Source: Desulforapulum autotrophicum HRM2
GTDB taxonomy: Bacteria > Desulfobacterota > Desulfobacteria > Desulfobacterales > Desulfobacteraceae
Length of the DNA stretch: 64,000 nt
Reading direction: 5' to 3'
NCBI RefSeq assembly: GCF_000020365.1
Contig: NC_012108.1
Coordinates: 3,224,001 to 3,288,000, forward strand
The notes below the pieces were generated by a model, which did not search any database, was not told the DNA's origin, and saw only the letters and a list, made by a program, of their open reading frames with translations. The position numbers and the translations under genes are program-made. How positions within the stretch are numbered: position 1 is the first letter of the stretch; every line of letters begins with the position of its first letter. This document shows positions 54,232-63,582 of the stretch, piece after piece.

Positions 54232-54849
54232 CTAACCCGGGACGGCGATCCCTTTGTAGTTGTAGCTTAGCAATTTCAGCGGGCTGTTGTATCCGGCATC
54301 AAGGGCCACAATTTTAAAACCACTCGCTTGTATCAGTCCGGAAATATGCCGGTTTAAATGGCAGCCGCCGCTGATTTTTGTCCAAGGCGGATTCAGTCTG
54401 TTCTGCCATTTGAAAATATGTTCATCCGGTGATTTGCCGTGTTCACAAAAAATCAATTCCCCCCTGGGTTTTAAGACCCTTTGCATTTCTTTTAAAGCCT
54501 TAGGAGCATCTGGGATGGAACATAAGGTATATGTTATAAGGACCGTATCAACGGAATTATCCGCCAAAGGAATGTCTTCACCAGACAGCCCTATAAAATC
54601 AACATCAAAAGGAAGTTTAAGTGCTTTTTTTTCAGCCATCTGCCTCAGTTTTGCCATGGGTTCCAGTCCCAGAACCAGATCTATCCTGGACGGATCATAG
54701 AACGGCAAATTAAGTCCCGACCCCATACCGATTTCCAGGGTTAGCCCTTTTGCCCTGGGTACCAATTCCCTGCGTATCATGGTGATATCTTTATAAGAGC
54801 ATACACGATTGATGAGTTTAGGCAGAATGTATTTAGTGTAAAATTCCAT
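54232..54849 (-). CDS. Class I SAM-dependent methyltransferase
   Basis: A 205-residue methyltransferase. The SAM-binding motif is LTLEIGMGSGLNLPFYD, motif II GLEPMAKL, and the post-motif VDTVLITYTLCSIPDAPKAL places it in the UbiE/METTL7-like group. EHGKSPD and GGCHLNRHISGLIQASGF follow that subgroup. It may act on a small lipid or thiol. Substrate unknown. Confidence 0.82.
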   Translation of the reverse strand: MEFYTKYILPKLINRVCSYKDITMIRRELVPRAKGLTLEIGMGSGLNLPFYDPSRIDLVLGLEPMAKLRQMAEKKALKLPFDVDFIGLSGEDIPLADNSVDTVLITYTLCSIPDAPKALKEMQRVLKPRGELIFCEHGKSPDEHIFKWQNRLNPPWTKISGGCHLNRHISGLIQASGFKIVALDAGYNSPLKLLSYNYKGIAVPG

Positions 54850-54899
54850 GGTTAGACGATAACCTGTTTATTTCTTAAAGTTCAATTCCTTTTCCCTAT

Positions 54900-57836
54900 C
54901 TACCAGGCAACCGGCAGACACACCTCTTTTTTCGCCTTATTCTCAAACACAAGAAAGCCATGCTCTCGTCCAAACAGGTAGAGATCCCGTGTGACCTTCA
55001 CATCCTGCTTGCAGTACTCGATAATCCGATGGATTTCCCCCTGTTTCCACCACTCAAGGGCGGCAAGCCCATCGGCACTCTTGGATGTACCCAGGGTACA
55101 TCGTGCAAGGGCATCAAGGGAGAGACGGTAGCCGAGACGCTCATGGACCTTCACCAGCATATCAAGGGTGGGAATCGTCGTTAAATCAAAGGAGACTAGG
55201 CCTGAGAGCACCTTATAGTCAAACCCCTTGATGTTAAAACCAATGACAAGATCAAACGCCTGAAGATCCTGTACAAGGGTCTCTACATCCGCCTCAAGGT
55301 AGACTCGAAAATCGTTGATTCCAGAATCAAAGAGCACGGCGCAGCTCACCCCCATGAGGTGGGCACGTCCCCACCCGCCGACCTCCTGTGCTGATCGCCG
55401 GGTTTCAATGTCAAGCACCCCGAACCGCTTGACCACCCTTGAAGGGGGCTTTGGCAAACCATGGGGTGAAGCATTTGCCAAATCATTCAATTTATCCGCC
55501 AGGGACGGGCTGCCATGGGGTAATGACGGTTCGGGTTGTTGATTTCCCATGGCGTAAATCCTGAACCTGTCAACGGGTGGGGTGGTTTTCTCATTTCTCA
55601 AAGCCAGGAGAATTTCCAGGGCAGCACCCTTGTCAATGGGCCGGTTGCCCGACCCGCATTTGGGAGAGTGGACACAGGCAGGACAGCCGTTGTCACATTT
55701 GCAGAGACGAATGGCGTCAAAGGTTCTCTCCAGCATGATCTCTGCCTGTTCAAAGGCCTGGCGGGCAAGTCCGATGCCCCCCGGGGTGCCGTCGTAGACA
55801 AACACGGCCGCCATTCCCACCTGGGGGTGAAAGGGAATGGAAATGCCACCAAGGTCGTTCCTGTCCGTCATCACAAGCAGGGGCAGTATCCCGATGGCTG
55901 CATGCTCCAGGGCGTGGATCCCCCCCATGAAGTGGAGACGCCGGGTCTCAATGCAATCCCTTACCTGTTCAGGAATCTCAATCCACACCCCTTCGGTCTC
56001 AAAAACAATTGGGGGAAGTTCCAGGGGAAAAACACCAAGGGAACGCTGGTTGTTGACGCTTCGTTTCTCAAATCCCGTGACCTGGTCGGTTACCCTTAAG
56101 CGTCCGAAACAGACCCTTGTCTGCCACACCTGGCGCGTATGGATGACCGAAAGAATTTCAGTAGATTTGGTGGATCTGGCCCGGGTAAAATAGGGCACTC
56201 GCTCTTTGACCACCTGGACCCTGCCGTTTTCATGGTCAAACTCGGACACCAGATAGGTGCTGCCGTGGTGAAGATATACCGCCCCCCAATGGGTCTCATA
56301 AAAGGCCCGGAACCTATCCACATCCCCGAGCTTCTTTTTTTGACCATCCAGAAAAATGGGGATGCTCATGCCCGTTCCCCTGAGGTTCACCTCCCTGTGG
56401 GGATTTTGCCGCGCAGAATACCAGAACCGGCCGTCCCGGGATTTTAGGAGACGGACATCCGCCTCCAGACGACCAAGGGCAATTTGAATGGCCGGGTCAT
56501 CCAGGAATCTTTCGTCCCGGTCAAGGCGCAGGTCTGCGGCGGCACACTCAAGGTGACGTTCCATGATAACCGGATTAAAGGGATTGATAACGGCCTGTTC
56601 AGGCGGAAGATCAAAGAGCATGGCAGGGTGGTTCACGAAAAAATGATCCAGGGCATCCTCATGGGCCACAAGGATCATTGCAGCGTCTGAACCGTCCCTT
56701 CCCACCCGCCCTGCCCGCTGCCAGGTGGACATGATGGTTCCGGGATATCCCACAAGGATGCAGAGGTCCAGGTTGCCGATATCAATGCCAAGTTCAAGGG
56801 CACTTGTGGTGACAACGGCGAGGAGCTCTCCGGATGCGAGCCGCTGCTCTATCTTCTGTCGCTCCTCTGGAAGAAATCCTGCCCGGTAGGCGCTGATGCG
56901 ACTGCCAAGATCCCCGGCCCGCTGGGATGCCCACATGGCGATCAGTTCGGTAATCTTCCGGGACTGGGTATAGACAATGGTGCGAAGTCCCCGGTGAATG
57001 GCTGCATGCATGAGAAGAATGGCTGTCTGGGCCGCCCCTGAAGCGCCGTTCATGAGAAGAACATCCTTTTTCCCGGCTGGGGCTGAGTCTGCGTCCACCA
57101 CCTCAACCGCAAGGCCTGTCAGGGCCGTTGAAAGTTCTCCTGGATTGGAAATGGTTGCAGAGCAGAAGACAAACACTGGCTCAGCCCCATAATGACGGCA
57201 GATGCGCAGAAGACGTCTGAATACCCAGGCCATGTGGGACCCCATCACCCCCCGGTAGGTATGTACCTCGTCCACCACCACAAATTTAAGATTGGCAAAG
57301 AACGACTCCCACAAATGGTGGTGGGGGAGCATGGCAAGGTGGAGCATCTCAGGGTTGGTCAGCAGAACGTTGGGGGGATTGTTGCGCACCTTGGCCTTAT
57401 GGTAGGCAGAGAGATCTCCATCGTAGACAGCCGCTGTAAGCGTATCCGCAATCTTTGCATTAACCCCGGCCATGAGGGTCTCAAGGGTGCCGAGTTGATC
57501 CCTGGCAAGGGCCTTAAGGGGGAAAAGGTAAAGCCCGCAAGAGGCGTTGTCCCCATAGATTGCACGGAGTACAGGAAGGTTGTATACAAGGCTCTTACCG
57601 CTTGCCGTGGGGGTTGCAATAACGGTGTGCACCCCTTTTTCTATCAACGCCACCCCCCTTGCCTGGTGCTCATAGAGCCTCTGGATACCCTGGTCCTGAA
57701 ACACCTGCCACACAGGATCCGTATCCAGGGGGTCTCCATAACGGGCTTTTTTTGCATCAATGGTTCTGTGGCAGACAAGATCCGGGGCAAGCCCCTTAAA
57801 TCCCTTGAGGGCGTTCAGGTACTGGGCAATCGTCAC
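54900..57836 (-). CDS. MrfA-like helicase fused to MrfB-like exonuclease
   Basis: A 978-residue protein. The helicase half has ATPTASGKS (Walker A), VVDEVHTYRG (DEVH), TSALELGIDIG and GRVGRDGSDA. A C-terminal DUF1998 region ends in the cysteine cluster at 712-727 (CKCDNGC, PACVHSPKC). Residues 805-978 form a DEDD exonuclease domain with D809 and E811 in LDIET, D873 in KGFDYK and D945 in YCKQDVKV. In Bacillus these are two proteins, MrfA (YprA) helicase and MrfB (YprB) exonuclease, which act together in repair of mitomycin C damage. Here they are one chain. Its ATG overlaps the arginase stop (4 bp). Confidence 0.9.
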   Translation of the reverse strand: MTIAQYLNALKGFKGLAPDLVCHRTIDAKKARYGDPLDTDPVWQVFQDQGIQRLYEHQARGVALIEKGVHTVIATPTASGKSLVYNLPVLRAIYGDNASCGLYLFPLKALARDQLGTLETLMAGVNAKIADTLTAAVYDGDLSAYHKAKVRNNPPNVLLTNPEMLHLAMLPHHHLWESFFANLKFVVVDEVHTYRGVMGSHMAWVFRRLLRICRHYGAEPVFVFCSATISNPGELSTALTGLAVEVVDADSAPAGKKDVLLMNGASGAAQTAILLMHAAIHRGLRTIVYTQSRKITELIAMWASQRAGDLGSRISAYRAGFLPEERQKIEQRLASGELLAVVTTSALELGIDIGNLDLCILVGYPGTIMSTWQRAGRVGRDGSDAAMILVAHEDALDHFFVNHPAMLFDLPPEQAVINPFNPVIMERHLECAAADLRLDRDERFLDDPAIQIALGRLEADVRLLKSRDGRFWYSARQNPHREVNLRGTGMSIPIFLDGQKKKLGDVDRFRAFYETHWGAVYLHHGSTYLVSEFDHENGRVQVVKERVPYFTRARSTKSTEILSVIHTRQVWQTRVCFGRLRVTDQVTGFEKRSVNNQRSLGVFPLELPPIVFETEGVWIEIPEQVRDCIETRRLHFMGGIHALEHAAIGILPLLVMTDRNDLGGISIPFHPQVGMAAVFVYDGTPGGIGLARQAFEQAEIMLERTFDAIRLCKCDNGCPACVHSPKCGSGNRPIDKGAALEILLALRNEKTTPPVDRFRIYAMGNQQPEPSLPHGSPSLADKLNDLANASPHGLPKPPSRVVKRFGVLDIETRRSAQEVGGWGRAHLMGVSCAVLFDSGINDFRVYLEADVETLVQDLQAFDLVIGFNIKGFDYKVLSGLVSFDLTTIPTLDMLVKVHERLGYRLSLDALARCTLGTSKSADGLAALEWWKQGEIHRIIEYCKQDVKVTRDLYLFGREHGFLVFENKAKKEVCLPVAW

Positions 57837-58723
57837 AAAATGCTCTTTCCCAGGGCTGAAACAATCAGGTCAACGGCAAGCTTTGCCGTCTTGTTGGCCT
57901 GGTCCAGAATGGGATTAATCTCCACAAGGTCCATGGAGGTAAGTTTGCCTGAATCGGAAAGAATCTCCATGAACAGATGGGCCTCCCGAAAGGTTAACCC
58001 GCCAGGAACCGGTGTGCCGACACCCGGGGCCTCCACGGGATCAAGGGCATCAATGTCAAGGCTCAGGTGAACCCTTTTCAAATGAATCAGCTTCATCAGG
58101 GCCTTTTTGGCAATGGTGCTCATGCCCTGCTCGTCAATATCGCTCATGGTATACACGGTAATGCCGCTCTTTTTCAGCCGTTCCCGTTCAAGCCTGTCAA
58201 CATCCCTGATCCCTATCATGACGATGTTTTCAAGATCAACCTTTGCTCCCGGCCTTCCAAGGTTAACCAGGCGATCATCTCCGTCTCCCGTGAGAACGGC
58301 AAGGGGCATGCCGTGAATGTTACCCGAAGGGGATGTCACAGGGGTATTAAAATCAGCATGGGCATCGATCCAGATGAGGCCGGTCGGCCGGTCGTGGGAC
58401 ACGCCACCCACGGTTCCGATGGCAATGGAATGATCCCCGCCGATAAAGAGGGGAAAGGCATTTTCCCTGGTTGCTGTTCGGCCTTGATCGTACACCTGTT
58501 CACACACCCCCCGGATCTGTTCGATATAATCGGAGGCCTCCCCCTCTTCCACGGGGGTTCTCACGGGTACACGAACATCACCCAGGTCCTCCACATGATG
58601 ACCAAGGGTGCGAAGGGCCGATACAAGGCCCGTGTAACGGGCAGCAGCCGGTCCCATATCAAGCCCCCTGCGAAGCTGACCGAAATCCATTGGAACACCT
58701 ATAATTTTCACATCTTTGTTCAT
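57833..58723 (-). CDS. rocF: Arginase
   Basis: A 296-residue manganese ureohydrolase. Metal ligands are in GGDHSIAIG, WIDAHADFNTP and SLDIDALDP. SGNIHGMPL and PGGLTFREA are typical of arginase rather than agmatinase. It splits arginine to ornithine and urea. It is translationally coupled to the helicase-nuclease gene downstream, an odd pairing. ATG at 58723 follows a weak site. Confidence 0.9.
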   Translation of the reverse strand: MNKDVKIIGVPMDFGQLRRGLDMGPAAARYTGLVSALRTLGHHVEDLGDVRVPVRTPVEEGEASDYIEQIRGVCEQVYDQGRTATRENAFPLFIGGDHSIAIGTVGGVSHDRPTGLIWIDAHADFNTPVTSPSGNIHGMPLAVLTGDGDDRLVNLGRPGAKVDLENIVMIGIRDVDRLERERLKKSGITVYTMSDIDEQGMSTIAKKALMKLIHLKRVHLSLDIDALDPVEAPGVGTPVPGGLTFREAHLFMEILSDSGKLTSMDLVEINPILDQANKTAKLAVDLIVSALGKSIL

Positions 58724-58782
58724 TCAATACCCCTTTATTGCTTGTCATTAAACCACATTTATGGTTGATTAATTAGGGTTTT

Positions 58783-58876
58783 ATATGTAACGCTTACCCA
58801 AGCACCATCAGTGGGACGTTTCAGATTTCGCAGTGGCCAGGGCAGATACCATGGGCTGGCCATGTCGGTTTATACC
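58783..58876. repeat. Palindromic repeat module C, diverged copy 4
   Basis: TATATGTAACGCTTACCC opens the unit. GGGACGTTTCAG closes the first stem, then TTCGCAGTGGCCAGGGC and GGGCTGGCC give the second hairpin and GTCGGTTTATACC the end. Sequence is clearly diverged, but the order of parts is the same as at 1843-1930. Confidence 0.6.
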
Positions 58877-58920
58877 ATATCCCCGGAAACAGACACAAGC
58901 GCTTTAAGGAGCTGTAAAGA

Positions 58921-59604
58921 ATGCCCAACCAGGAAACAATCCGAAGCAAAGAGACCCTTTCGATGATCAATGACCTTATCCTTCAGGGGGTTGAAAAAAT
59001 CTCCATTGTCATGCGCCATTCGGCAAGGCATTTTGGAACTGACCCCCAGATGGAACCTTTCCTGGGACTGACCGAAACAGGAAAGACCTATGCTGTTGAA
59101 TTCGGCCAGGCCTTGAACCAGGAGCCAGGTCCTGTTTTTTTCTCAAGCCACTTTGGCCGCTGCATCGAGACCGCCTACCTCATGGACAAGGGTTACAATC
59201 AGCGACATTGCCGGTTCCAGGGTCATAACACCCTTGAAAACGCCCTTGCCCCCTTTTATATTCGGGACATGCAAACCGCCTTTAACGCCTTTAAGGACCT
59301 TGGGAACGATGTTTTTTTACGTTCATGGTTCGACAAGGGCCTTGCCCATGACATGATGCAGGATTCAGAAGAGGTGGCCGAAGTGCTGGCCAATTTCATG
59401 CGAACAAAGCTTGATGCCCTTGAACCCGGCCGGATTGCCATCTGCGTCTCCCACGACTGGAACATCTATCCCTTAAAGGAGCACAAGCTGGGCCTTAACT
59501 TTGAAACCCACGGCAAAATCGAGTTCCTGGAAAGCGTTGTCGTATTTGAACAAAGGGGCAAACAATATATTATGAACCACCAGCAGACACCAAAACAATT
59601 ATAG
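58921..59604 (+). CDS. Histidine phosphatase-family protein
   Basis: A 227-residue protein. The RHG-type motif is VMRHSARHF (the catalytic His), the second arginine is in SSHFGRCIETA, and the second His in CVSHDWNIYPL. These are the marks of the histidine phosphatase (phosphoglycerate mutase-like) superfamily, though the usual RHG is RHS here. An AAGGAG-like site precedes the ATG. Substrate unknown. Confidence 0.83.
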   Translation: MPNQETIRSKETLSMINDLILQGVEKISIVMRHSARHFGTDPQMEPFLGLTETGKTYAVEFGQALNQEPGPVFFSSHFGRCIETAYLMDKGYNQRHCRFQGHNTLENALAPFYIRDMQTAFNAFKDLGNDVFLRSWFDKGLAHDMMQDSEEVAEVLANFMRTKLDALEPGRIAICVSHDWNIYPLKEHKLGLNFETHGKIEFLESVVVFEQRGKQYIMNHQQTPKQL

Positions 59605-59659
59605 ACAGGTATGACTTTCCCGGAAGACAACCACAGGCGACCATAGACAAGGAGCTGTT

Positions 59660-60511
59660 ATGGACGAAACACGCATCACCGTTATCTGCGAAAACAGGGC
59701 GGGCGGGGTGATCGGCATCACGGGCGAGCACGGCTTTGCTGCTCTCATTGAAAGGGGGGACCAGAAGATCCTGGTGGACACGGGCCAGGGCCTGACCCTG
59801 AAATCCAATGCCGACGCCATGGGCATTGATCTGAAAAAGATCAACACAATCGTACTGAGCCACGGCCACTATGACCACACAGGCGGCCTTCCCCAGGTGC
59901 TCTTTCCTCCCAGGGGCGTCAGGGTCATTGCCCATCCCACAGTGTTTGACAAAAAATACGCCGAGATTCAGACCCCCAGGGGTAAGACCCAGGCTTTCAT
60001 CGGCATCAAATTCCAGCGGGAATTCCTTGAAGCAACCCTTGGCGCACGCTTTGACTTTCAAACCGAATACGGAAAGATCGCTCCAGGCGTCTTTTTCTCA
60101 GGCCAGGTGCCAAGGACCACCGATTTTGAACACCCAGACACCCACCTTCTGGTAAAAAACGACACCGGATTTATCGTGGATCCCCTTTTGGACGACGCCT
60201 CTCTGCTCATCGAGACGGCAAAGGGCCCGGTCATCGTATCGGGCTGCGCCCATGCCGGCATTGTCAACGTCATGAACCATTTCAGTGAAAAGAGCGGCCA
60301 CGACACCTTCCATTCTGTCATCGGCGGCACCCACCTGGGTTTTATGGGGGTCGGAGAACAGCTGGAAAAATCACTTGAGGCTTTTGACCGGTTCAAGGTC
60401 AAGCTTATTGCCGTATCCCACTGCACGGGCAATGAGGCAGCCGCCATCTGCTATAACCGGTTTAAAGAACGGTTTGCTTTTGCCAATGCCGGGTGGAGCA
60501 CGGTCTTTTAG
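59660..60511 (+). CDS. MBL-fold metallo-hydrolase
   Basis: A 283-residue metallo-beta-lactamase-fold protein of the COG1237 type. The metal motif is LSHGHYDHTGG, followed by VSGCAHAGIVNV and GGTHLGF further on. Archaeal relatives are linked to a methanopterin-precursor synthase, but the bacterial group's reaction is not fixed. GGAGCTG lies just before the ATG, 55 bp after the phosphatase gene, so both may form one transcript. Confidence 0.85.
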   Translation: MDETRITVICENRAGGVIGITGEHGFAALIERGDQKILVDTGQGLTLKSNADAMGIDLKKINTIVLSHGHYDHTGGLPQVLFPPRGVRVIAHPTVFDKKYAEIQTPRGKTQAFIGIKFQREFLEATLGARFDFQTEYGKIAPGVFFSGQVPRTTDFEHPDTHLLVKNDTGFIVDPLLDDASLLIETAKGPVIVSGCAHAGIVNVMNHFSEKSGHDTFHSVIGGTHLGFMGVGEQLEKSLEAFDRFKVKLIAVSHCTGNEAAAICYNRFKERFAFANAGWSTVF

Positions 60512-60512
60512 G

Positions 60513-61490
60513 TCAAATGGCCCTTGCCGTAAAAACAGCCCGGACAGGGGCGGGATACCCCTCCACCGTCCTGCTCCTGTCCCGGGGATCTAAAAAATCA
60601 TCCAAAGATTCCGTCTGAATCCAGTCGGTTTTACGTTGCTCCCCGGGAGTCGTCAACGAAATGTCAATGCAGCTGACTTCGGCAAACCCGGCCCGCTTGA
60701 GCCAGGATTCCATCACCTTGAGACTTGGAATAAAAAAAACGTTTCTCATCTTTGCATAGCGATCCTCGGGGAAAAGACAGAGATCCTCCCGGCTCTCCAG
60801 AACAAGATTTTCAAGTACTAACTCGCCGCCAATCTGCATCATATCGTGGATTTTCCTGAGCATGCCCAGGGGAGACCGTCTATGGTAGAGCACCCCCATG
60901 CAGAAAACCGTATCAAAAAACCCCCTGGTGACCGGCATGGCATCAAAGGCAATGGGTAGGGCAAACAGATTTGCCTGGCCGGCGTATTGGTTCACGGCAT
61001 GGAACTGGAAATAAAAGGTGTGCTGGGGCTCAAGTCCTAGGACCAGCCTGGGTTTTTGGGAAGCCATCCTGAACATGTAATAGCCGTTGCTGGACCCTAT
61101 ATCCAGGACCCGACGATGGGTCAACGCCGAGATCCTGCCGGCGAAACGATCCCACTTGATGTTTGACTGCCATTCGGCATCAAGGTCGATGCCGAAGAAC
61201 TCAAACGGACCCTTCCGCCAGGGACACAGCTGGAACAGGGACTGGTACAGTTGCTGGTGTTGCCCGAATGAAAGATCGGAATCCACACCGACCCTGGGAG
61301 CATCCCGGTCAAGGTCCACGATTGAGGCGATTGTCTCTGGAAGTCCCTCCAGGGCCTTCGTATATTTAAGGGTATTTCCCCTGGGATGATCAAAAACGGG
61401 AGCAAGCGCTGTGAGCATTCCGTCAATGCCCTGGAGTTCGAACTGACTCTCAAGGCGTTCATACCCTTTAAAAAGGTCTGTTCTATTCAC
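60513..61490 (-). CDS. cmoB: tRNA U34 carboxymethyltransferase CmoB
   Basis: A 325-residue protein. SQLQYQ-like FGQHQQLYQSLFQLCPWRKGPF, VLDIGSSNGYYMFRM (SAM-type site), FFDTVFCMGVLYHRRSPL and TDWIQTESLDDFLDP are CmoB signatures. It uses carboxy-SAM from CmoA to make cmo5U34 in tRNA. GTG at 61490 is chosen as start (after the cmoA stop, AGGAAA upstream), giving the E. coli length (323). A TTG at 61526 would extend it by 12 residues into cmoA. The partner gene is directly upstream. Confidence 0.92.
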   Translation of the reverse strand: MNRTDLFKGYERLESQFELQGIDGMLTALAPVFDHPRGNTLKYTKALEGLPETIASIVDLDRDAPRVGVDSDLSFGQHQQLYQSLFQLCPWRKGPFEFFGIDLDAEWQSNIKWDRFAGRISALTHRRVLDIGSSNGYYMFRMASQKPRLVLGLEPQHTFYFQFHAVNQYAGQANLFALPIAFDAMPVTRGFFDTVFCMGVLYHRRSPLGMLRKIHDMMQIGGELVLENLVLESREDLCLFPEDRYAKMRNVFFIPSLKVMESWLKRAGFAEVSCIDISLTTPGEQRKTDWIQTESLDDFLDPRDRSRTVEGYPAPVRAVFTARAI

Positions 61491-61494
61491 GGGT

Positions 61495-62238
61495 CTATTT
61501 TCCTGGTCTTTCGGGTTTAACGGCAATCATCGAGGCAAAATTAAACCACTTGAGCCAGACATCCATACGGTCAAACCCTGCCCGGGCAAGCCGCTGTTGA
61601 TGGACCTCAAGGGTTTCAGGCACAAGGACATTTTCCAGTGCCTCCCGCTTCTGGCTGATCTCGAGCTCTGAGTATCCATTCTCACGCTTGAAACGACTGT
61701 AATAATCCAGGTGAACGGCCGCAATTGAAGAATCCCAAGCCAGAACCTTTTCAGTGAGCAGCAGGATACCGCCGGGCACCAGGGCCGTATAAATATCTGA
61801 AATCAGGGTATCCCGCCTGTCCAGACTGAGAAACTGGAGAGTCAAGTTCACAACCACCACTGAGGCATTGCCAAGGCAAAGGTTTTCAACCCGGTCACAG
61901 ACCAGGACAATATTGTCCCGGAACGACTCTTGTTCAAGCCGCTGTTTGTATTTTTCGATCATGGGGGGTGAACTGTCCACCCCAACCATGGAAAAGGGCC
62001 GGTCTCCAAAACGCTTTCCTGCAAGCATGCCAAAATTGCCATGGGAACAGCCAAGGTCATAGATCAGGGTTTTACTGCGATAAAAATCCAGGGCAAGCTC
62101 AGCCTGGCGGGTAATGCTCTCACGGTACATGGGAACAGACCGCTCGAGCATGTCACTGAATACGGATGCCACGGATTCGTTGAAATCAAAGGCCGGTACC
62201 GGCTCTTTTCTGGTTGCAAACAGTGTGTCTTTTTTCAT
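61495..62238 (-). CDS. cmoA: Carboxy-SAM synthase CmoA
   Basis: A 247-residue protein. FDFNESVASVFSDMLERSVPMY, YDLGCSHGNFGML and VVVVNLTLQFLSLDRRD are typical of CmoA, which makes carboxy-S-adenosylmethionine from SAM and prephenate. The length matches (E. coli 247). The ATG has an AGGAAAGAG site. It forms an operon with cmoB, 4 bp downstream. Confidence 0.93.
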   Translation of the reverse strand: MKKDTLFATRKEPVPAFDFNESVASVFSDMLERSVPMYRESITRQAELALDFYRSKTLIYDLGCSHGNFGMLAGKRFGDRPFSMVGVDSSPPMIEKYKQRLEQESFRDNIVLVCDRVENLCLGNASVVVVNLTLQFLSLDRRDTLISDIYTALVPGGILLLTEKVLAWDSSIAAVHLDYYSRFKRENGYSELEISQKREALENVLVPETLEVHQQRLARAGFDRMDVWLKWFNFASMIAVKPERPGK

Positions 62239-62310
62239 CTCTTTCCTGTCAAAGTCATTTCCTGTGGTAGGGTAAAAATCATGGATGGGAAATTTTAGGG
62301 GGGGGGGCCA

Positions 62311-63042
62311 TTAAATTTGTTTTAACGCCTCAAGGGCGGCAACATAACCAAAGATACCGCTGATCATGGAAAGGCTTCCCATGGGATTTCTCAGGCGTCC
62401 TGCATCCAGAAAGTTGGGCTCCAGGGTATCGGAAATCGTATCCTTTGCAACCACTTCCGTTGAATAGACACAGTGGATTCCCTGATCCACCCCCATGCGT
62501 TTAAGTCTTTTTCTCACCGAGCGGGCAAGGGGACAGTAAAGGGTGGTGGAAAGATCACCCGTGGTGATCTTGGATGGATCCATTTTCCTTGCTGCCCCCA
62601 TGCACGAGATCACGTTAATATTGTGACGGACAAGTTCAAACAGCAGATTCACCTTGGGATTGAGACTGTCAATGGCGTCAACCACCACGTCTGTTTTCTT
62701 GCTGAAGATCTCGTCAAAGGACTCCCTGTGGCAAAGCATGTTAAAGGTTTCAACCTTGATAGCAGGGTTGATCTGCTTTAACCGCTCTTCGGCAGCTTTG
62801 GTCTTGAGTCTGCCAAGATTGGGCTCAATAGCCAGGAGTTGTCGGTTGAAATTACTCTCCCCAATAACGTCAAAATCCACGATCCTGAGGGTTCCCACCC
62901 CGCTCCTTGCCAGGGCCTCAATGGCATGGGAACCGACGGCCCCAAGCCCTACAACGGTGATGTTGCAATGTTCCAGTCGATCCATGGCCTCCCGGCCAAG
63001 AAGGAGCTCTGTGCGTTTAAATCTTTCCCTGCTGAATCCCAT
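62311..63042 (-). CDS. tcdA: tRNA threonylcarbamoyladenosine dehydratase TcdA
   Basis: A 243-residue E1-like enzyme. The ATP-binding loop is VVGLGAVGSHAIEALARSG, followed by DFDVIGESNFNRQ, VVDAIDSLNPKV and CMGAARKMDPSKI. It cyclises t6A37 to ct6A37 in tRNA using ATP. Together with cmoA and cmoB downstream on the same strand it forms a group modifying anticodon-loop positions 34 and 37. The gap to cmoA holds a G-run near 62297. Confidence 0.9.
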   Translation of the reverse strand: MGFSRERFKRTELLLGREAMDRLEHCNITVVGLGAVGSHAIEALARSGVGTLRIVDFDVIGESNFNRQLLAIEPNLGRLKTKAAEERLKQINPAIKVETFNMLCHRESFDEIFSKKTDVVVDAIDSLNPKVNLLFELVRHNINVISCMGAARKMDPSKITTGDLSTTLYCPLARSVRKRLKRMGVDQGIHCVYSTEVVAKDTISDTLEPNFLDAGRLRNPMGSLSMISGIFGYVAALEALKQI

Positions 63043-63169
63043 TTTCCCTTAATACCGTCATCTAAGATTTCTGCCTGCATCCTGCCTTTTCTAAGGGCAA
63101 AATCAGTTCAACATACACGATTTTAAGCGCCAGGTTAAGTTTTTAATCCAACCCAGAGTCCATGGTCTG

Positions 63170-63268
63170 TTTTTTACCTAAAAGTTGCAAGCGGTAGTTG
63201 GCTGGGTAAGCAAGACGCCCCATAAAGTGCTTCTGGGATAAGGCCGGATAATGACCCGGCCGACCGTT
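63170..63268. repeat. Intergenic repeat D, copy 2
   Basis: Starts TACCTAAAAGTTGCAAGCGG like 53166, diverges after about 45 bp, and ends in a hairpin GGCCGG / CCGGCC (from the segment AAGGCCGGATAATGACCCGG). It lies between tcdA and the small gene at 63291. Confidence 0.55.
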
Positions 63269-63290
63269 CCAGGAAATGGGGGGGGATGGG

Positions 63291-63473
63291 CTAATCCGCT
63301 TCCTGGATATTTTCCGAAGTCTCTCCAGAAGAGCTTTCCCCGTCAGCGGTTTCTTCATCCGTGGCATTCATTTTCTTTTCAGCCTGTCTGCGCATGAGTT
63401 TCTCTTCTTTTTTGGCTTTTTTGGCAAGTTCTCTCTGGCGTTTCTCATAGTTGTAATTTGGTTTTCTGGCCAT
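63291..63473 (-). CDS. Small basic conserved protein (MARKPNYNYEK type)
   Basis: A 60-residue protein beginning MARKPNYNYEKRQRELAKKAKKEEK, highly charged, with an acidic tail rich in Glu and Ser. Similar short proteins with this opening are common in proteobacteria, which supports a real gene. AAGGATA lies before the ATG. It is probably helical and may bind nucleic acid or ribosomes, but the function is unknown. Confidence 0.7.
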   Translation of the reverse strand: MARKPNYNYEKRQRELAKKAKKEEKLMRRQAEKKMNATDEETADGESSSGETSENIQEAD

Positions 63474-63552
63474 GGGATTATCCTTTTTGACTGCTATTCA
63501 GCCCAGATACAGATTGCAAATAAACATTAAATAGCGGCTAAACGGTTGATAT

Positions 63553-63582
63553 AAAAAGAGCCCCCCAAAATATGAGGGGCTC
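63553..63582 (-). terminator. Rho-independent terminator on the minus strand
   Basis: Read on the minus strand, GAGCCCC (63582-63576) pairs with GGGGCTC (63564-63558) around an AT-rich loop and is followed by TTTTT. It would stop transcription coming from the right. No minus-strand gene is visible to its right inside the window, so it may end a small RNA or a gene beyond the edge. Confidence 0.65.
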
